The notes beneath the pieces are model-generated. The model saw only the letters and a program-made list of their open reading frames with translations, did no database searches and had not been told where the DNA came from. Both the position numbers and the translations under genes were made by a program. This document shows, piece after piece, positions 60,762-64,000 of a stretch of DNA of 64,000 bases. The DNA is from Hydractinia symbiolongicarpus (lineage: Eukaryota; Cnidaria; Hydrozoa; Anthoathecata; Hydractiniidae). Location: assembly GCF_029227915.1 (NCBI RefSeq), contig NC_079884.1:20894001-20958000 (forward strand). The letters are read 5' to 3'. Positions within the stretch are counted from its first letter, which is position 1. The number at the start of each line of letters is the position of its first letter.

Positions 60762-62119
60762 TGTTCCGTACGAAATTGACCCGTTGTACGAGGTTGGTCA
60801 TTTTTCGCACTTGTACGAAGATGGGCAATTTTGTACGAAGATGGGCATTACAATTGCTGTACAAAAATCATGCAACGAATAATTTAGTTTAGAAATGAAT
60901 ATCTAAGCATTGCTAACTACATTCAGTAAACATTATAATATCTTAAATATTCTCTGAACGTTAATTTTTGACCATTATTATCTAACGATTGTACCAACTT
61001 CGTACAACCTAAATAACTGTGTACAAGGTTGGGCAACGTCATTGCTCCCACTTAAAAATTGATTCTTTTTATCCATACTAACTTCGTACGACTTCAAATA
61101 CTATATACGAGGTTGGGCCTACTTAACTTCTTTTAATTTATTTGAATTTCTCTGATTCGAACCAACTTCATACAACTGAGATAACTTTGTACGACGTTGG
61201 GCCTCCATCACTTCTTCTACTTAGGTTGAATTTTTTTTAACAATACCAACTTCGTACAACTTAAATAACTGTGTACGAGGCTGGGCCTACTTCACTTCTT
61301 CTACTTAAGTTGAATTTTTTTAACAATACTAACTTTGTACAATTTGGAATTTTTTTCTGCAAAGTTTTCGTTTCATAGCACGTGGAACGTTGTCTATTCT
61401 TCCACATAAAGAATCCATCATTGTTTTATAAGTTTGTTCGGGTATTATTACGGAATTCCGTTTAGTCATTCCTAAAAATTTTCTTCCATGTACCTCTTTT
61501 CAGTCTTCATTGTGCTGAACATAAAAACACGCGTTAAAAGTTTTAATGTAAATTTAAAAATGTGCGTTCGAAAAAGTACTCGAAAAGGTCGATATTTACC
61601 TACCTTTTCCTATCGTAATAACTTAAAAGGTTAGAAAAAATAATATATTGAAAGTTTTTGCGTTCTTCTCCGTTCTCACTCAATTATTAACAAAACCATG
61701 CTTACAAAAACAGTTTCGTACGAGCCACGCAAAGGCACTGGAGACAAGGGTGATTTACAGTTTTTTTGCACGAAAATTCAATATAGCATAAAATTCAAAA
61801 GTCACTACCATAAAAACCAAGAAAAGCCTAATAGGTCCTGGGGACGAGGTTGATGAGATCCAGACAGGAGTCTAACCTGCTCGCCTCATTAGTATTTTTT
61901 CAAATAGGCATCTAGATCGTAAAACGAATGTATTCTTTTTGAAAACAAAATAAAAGAAAAGAAGATATTTTAAAAAAGTTATTATTTTATTATAAAAGTT
62001 TTATATTTTGACGATATTCGCCGCTGTACGAAGATGGTCAGTTTTGTACGAGGATGGTTACTCTCAGTGCTACGGCAAAAAAGCCCAACTTCGTACAGTG
62101 AATGACATCGTACGGAACA
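60762..62119. mobile_element. 1.36-kb TIR transposon rich in GTACGA motifs
   Basis: Termini TGTTCCGTACGA...GTACGGAACA, inverted with similarity extending about 40 bp. The flanking GAGT at 60758-60761 and 62120-62123 is a probable 4-bp target duplication. Outer segments hold direct copies of TGTACGAAGATGG at both ends. The interior has an 84-bp hairpin array. No transposase frame, so it is non-autonomous. About sixteen GTACGA-cored motifs in both orientations suggest reiterated transposase-binding sites (inference). Superfamily not assigned. Confidence 0.82.
60993..61345. repeat. 84-bp tandem array, each unit a hairpin
   Basis: Units start at 60993, 61077, 61161, 61245 and 61328 (84, 84, 84, 83 bp); the fifth is incomplete. 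Each begins CCAACTTCGTACA and, after 11-13 bases, has its inverse TGTACGAGGTTGG, followed by GCCTACTTCACTTCTTCTAC and a T-rich spacer. The hairpin arms are the same motif found in the transposon's terminal repeats. Confidence 0.92.
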
Positions 62120-62170
62120 GAGTCTTACGCTCTCTACTGACTGTGCTACTAATATTTGTGAGTGTTTGTT

Positions 62171-62579
62171 CAATTTTTAAGGAAAAAAATTATGACATTG
62201 TATCTGTGTACCGGGACATTTAAAATTAAAAAAAATATTATGATAATTAGTTTCATTATTTCAGTGGAAAAACTACAATTTCCCCCCCAAAAGGGCGAGA
62301 TTGTAGTTAACTAAAGTTGCTCCTAGCCGGCATAACTAGCTAGCTATAGTTAGCTCATGCTTGCAATAAAAAAATTTAAGATATGCCATCGCTATACATA
62401 CTTTGGTAATCATTTATAGGCAACATTTTAGTGGTACAGATAGCTACTTTCTTTGCTTGTTTTTGTTTGTCCTTTTTTATTTTCTCCTTGCCACGTTCAT
62501 ACCATCATGGACACAGTCTTAAGTTAAATAGATAAGTTTTGCTTAGTGCGCATTCAGCAAAATATTAATTTACGGAATC
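62171..62579. other. PMPCA upstream region
   Basis: Probable promoter and 5' UTR of PMPCA. No TATA or other element stands out, and no exon is seen on the other strand. Confidence 0.4.
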
Positions 62580-62883
62580 ATGGCGGCTAGAGCTGCAGGA
62601 GCTTTACGTCGATCACGCTCCTATTTTTGTAATTTAGCTCCGTTTCGTATTGACTCAAGAAAAGGAGCATTGAATGCTTTAAATTTTAAAAGGTTTTATT
62701 GTGATAAAGTGTTACCACCATTAACTACCCCATTAGATGTCGCTAAAAATGATTTTACCAATGCTGGCCAAGTAATAATTCCTGCACGTGGTGGTGGTCG
62801 TGGTGAGGTGAAAATTACAACTTTATCTAATGGCCTAAAAGTCGCATCAGAGGACAGCTTTGGTCAGTTCTGTACGATAGGAG
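62580..62883 (+). CDS. PMPCA: Mitochondrial processing peptidase alpha subunit, first exon
   Basis: ATG at 62580; donor GGAG|GTAAAA after 62883. The 101 residues open with an Arg/Ser/Ala-rich presequence without acidic residues (MAARAAGALRRSRSYF), as expected for mitochondrial import. The mature start follows, ending VKITTLSNGLKVASEDSFGQ and FCTIG. The last part matches the TTLxNGLRVAS-xxFGQFCTVG signature that opens the M16-type fold of PMPCA. The protein partners the catalytic beta subunit (PMPCB) to remove presequences in the matrix, and has no zinc site of its own. Exon 2 should begin with V/I-x-aGSRYE; I find no such exon before the window ends, so the intron is longer than 1.1 kb. Confidence 0.9.
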
Positions 62884-64000
62884 GTAAAATTATTAAAGTA
62901 GCGTGTTATGTCGATATCTTTCTAGCTAACTGCTACTTATGTAGCTATAGCTAGCCTATATTGCTGCTAATAAAATCAAAACGCAACAATGTCACTCTCA
63001 ATGTGGAATCTTTCCCTGAGTGGTTAAGTCAGCACTACCACAGTTGTTCACTAAATGTTTGCATGAAATCAAAGCTTAAAATATTTTGTCCTGATATCAA
63101 AAAAATTGTGCTATGCTGTTTTTCACTTCACCACAGTGGTGATAGTGTGTAGCTAATAGACCTGAACAATGCCCGAAGAAGAAAAGAAAAACAGACACTA
63201 ATGATTCAAAAAACTATAAAAATTAAAATAAACTTACTATGTGGTAGCAAAGTTCTTAAAAGAACTGTTTTTGATAGTTTAAAATAAGATTTACTTGATA
63301 AATAACTTATATATAAACTTTATAACTCCTTTATCTTCAGGCGCCTTCTTCCAACTATCGTCCACATGGTATTATTACAAGGAATTGCATTTTAGGAATG
63401 TTCCGGGCGAGTTCGGGAGAGTGAGGGCGGTTTCCGGGCGACAACCACCAATTTAATTCGAAAAGTCGCCAAACTTGCCCTTATATATGCGGGCGTTTGC
63501 GGCTTATCGGCACCCTCTTTGTAGCTAATCAGCTAGTAATACACCTCTTTTTCAACATAGTTTAAGTTTTTTGGTCATTTCCTGAATTAAATAAGGAATA
63601 AAACAGTGAATTTAATATGGCTTGGCCATGGGCATAATGAATATTTCTTAATTTCTGAAGAAACAATTATTCCTAGTGTTTAGCTACCATCCTAATTATT
63701 GCTATGAATCGCACGCCTTAATAATTCTGCGCATGCGGTGAGCGTGCGATCTTAAAAATTTAAAATTTCAAGAAGCAAAAGTAAAAACAAAATTCCTTTA
63801 CCCCCTTTATTTTGCTTTTTTTCTTAGTTTTGATAATTTCAGAAACCTATTGCAGACATGAAAACAAAGATTTTCATGTGCGATTAATCGCACGCCTAAA
63901 CAAATATACGCGCATAGGCGAGGAGTGCACATGCAATGGCATGCCTCGTACGAAATGGTCTGGACCTACAGAACTGTTGTGACTTTTTACATTATTGTTT
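62884..64000. other. PMPCA intron 1, repeat-bearing
   Basis: No recognisable second exon. A GC-richer block at 63395-63510 (TTCCGGGCGAGTTCGGG, TTTCCGGGCGAC, TGCGGGCGTTTGCGGC) and a direct repeat at 63705-63755 and 63880-63925 (ATCGCACGCCT...CGCGCAT..GCG) suggest transposon remnants. Confidence 0.5.
63705..63925. repeat. Direct repeat of a ~42-bp GC-rich block
   Basis: GAATCGCACGCCTTAATAAT-type sequence followed by GCGCATGCGGTGAGCG at 63705-63755 recurs with changes at 63880-63925 (TAATCGCACGCCTAAACAAA, GCGCATAGGCGAGGAGTG). About 170 bp of AT-rich sequence separates them, as between ends of a short element. Confidence 0.55.

Larger units (their letters stand above)
60700..62170 (-). mobile_element. 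tRNA-derived SINE split by a DNA transposon
   Basis: On the minus strand, the flank right of the transposon (about 62165-62124) reads TAGCACAGTCAGTAGAGAGC then GTAAGACTCAT. The left flank (60761-60710) continues TTCCAAGTGGTTGTGGG and TTTGATCCTCAC. Removing the transposon and one GAGT copy gives a continuous tRNA-like head: A box, an anticodon region with CAT, and a T-arm/B box GGTTTGATCC. The order and spacing resemble elongator tRNA-Met. It is degraded and probably a SINE head rather than a tRNA gene. Confidence 0.65.

Noticed and set aside
62385-62415. Minus-strand ATGATTACCAAA|GTATGT as the missing first exon of GOT1
   Set aside because: The splice phase does not fit the exon at 59475-59566, which needs one carried base.
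63342-63455. Possible PMPCA exon 2 after TTATCTTCAG, reading GAFFQLSSTW
   Set aside because: Frame is open but lacks the GSRYE region expected next, and overlaps a GC-rich repeat block.

Overview
The window is nuclear DNA from an animal, most likely an invertebrate and probably a cnidarian. This rests on AT-rich sequence, metazoan gene families with many short GT-AG introns, and LINE, SINE, MITE and Helitron-like debris of the kind seen in hydrozoans and anthozoans. The taxon is an inference. No rRNA, intact tRNA gene, CRISPR array or bacterial operon was seen.

Genes, left to right. (1) 5483-6253 minus: an intronless 256-aa protein consisting only of an Na,K-ATPase-like N-terminus and a degenerate actuator domain. 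(2) 10720-22944 minus: a CECR2-type chromatin remodelling subunit (DDT domain, charged coiled coil, bromodomain, AT-hook-like motif, long S/T/N/Q-rich tail). I reconstructed 15 coding exons that close in frame to 1538 codons. (3) 25524-26213 plus: main and last exon of a Rolling stone (Rost) membrane protein. (4) 40270-41382 plus: a divergent class A GPCR in one coding exon. (5) 42069-55275 minus: a complete sperm-type Na+/H+ exchanger, SLC9C1-like (exchanger, voltage sensor, cyclic-nucleotide-binding domain). Its 23 exons close in frame to 1171 aa. (6) about 58454-59566 minus: GOT1-family vesicle transport protein, first exon not found. (7) 62580-62883 plus: first exon of the mitochondrial processing peptidase alpha subunit (PMPCA), continuing beyond the window.

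The gene-poor stretch 26-40 kb and part of 60-64 kb are full of mobile elements. They include a dead CR1/L2-like reverse transcriptase, a 1.5-kb foldback element with arms of about 330 bp, two Helitron-like elements joined head to tail (one with a 222-bp uninterrupted CAGA array), a 654-bp pogo/Tigger-like MITE with TA duplications, a tRNA-derived SINE, and a 1.36-kb TIR transposon packed with GTACGA motifs that has split another tRNA-derived SINE. An RTE-like LINE tail and small hairpin elements sit in CECR2 introns.

The genes are unrelated housekeeping, chromatin and signalling genes and do not form a functional cluster. Nothing here is clearly a new multi-gene system. The items most worth a second look are the stand-alone pump-actuator protein, the intact voltage- and cNMP-gated exchanger, the tandem Helitron-like pair, and the GTACGA transposon with its 84-bp hairpin repeats.
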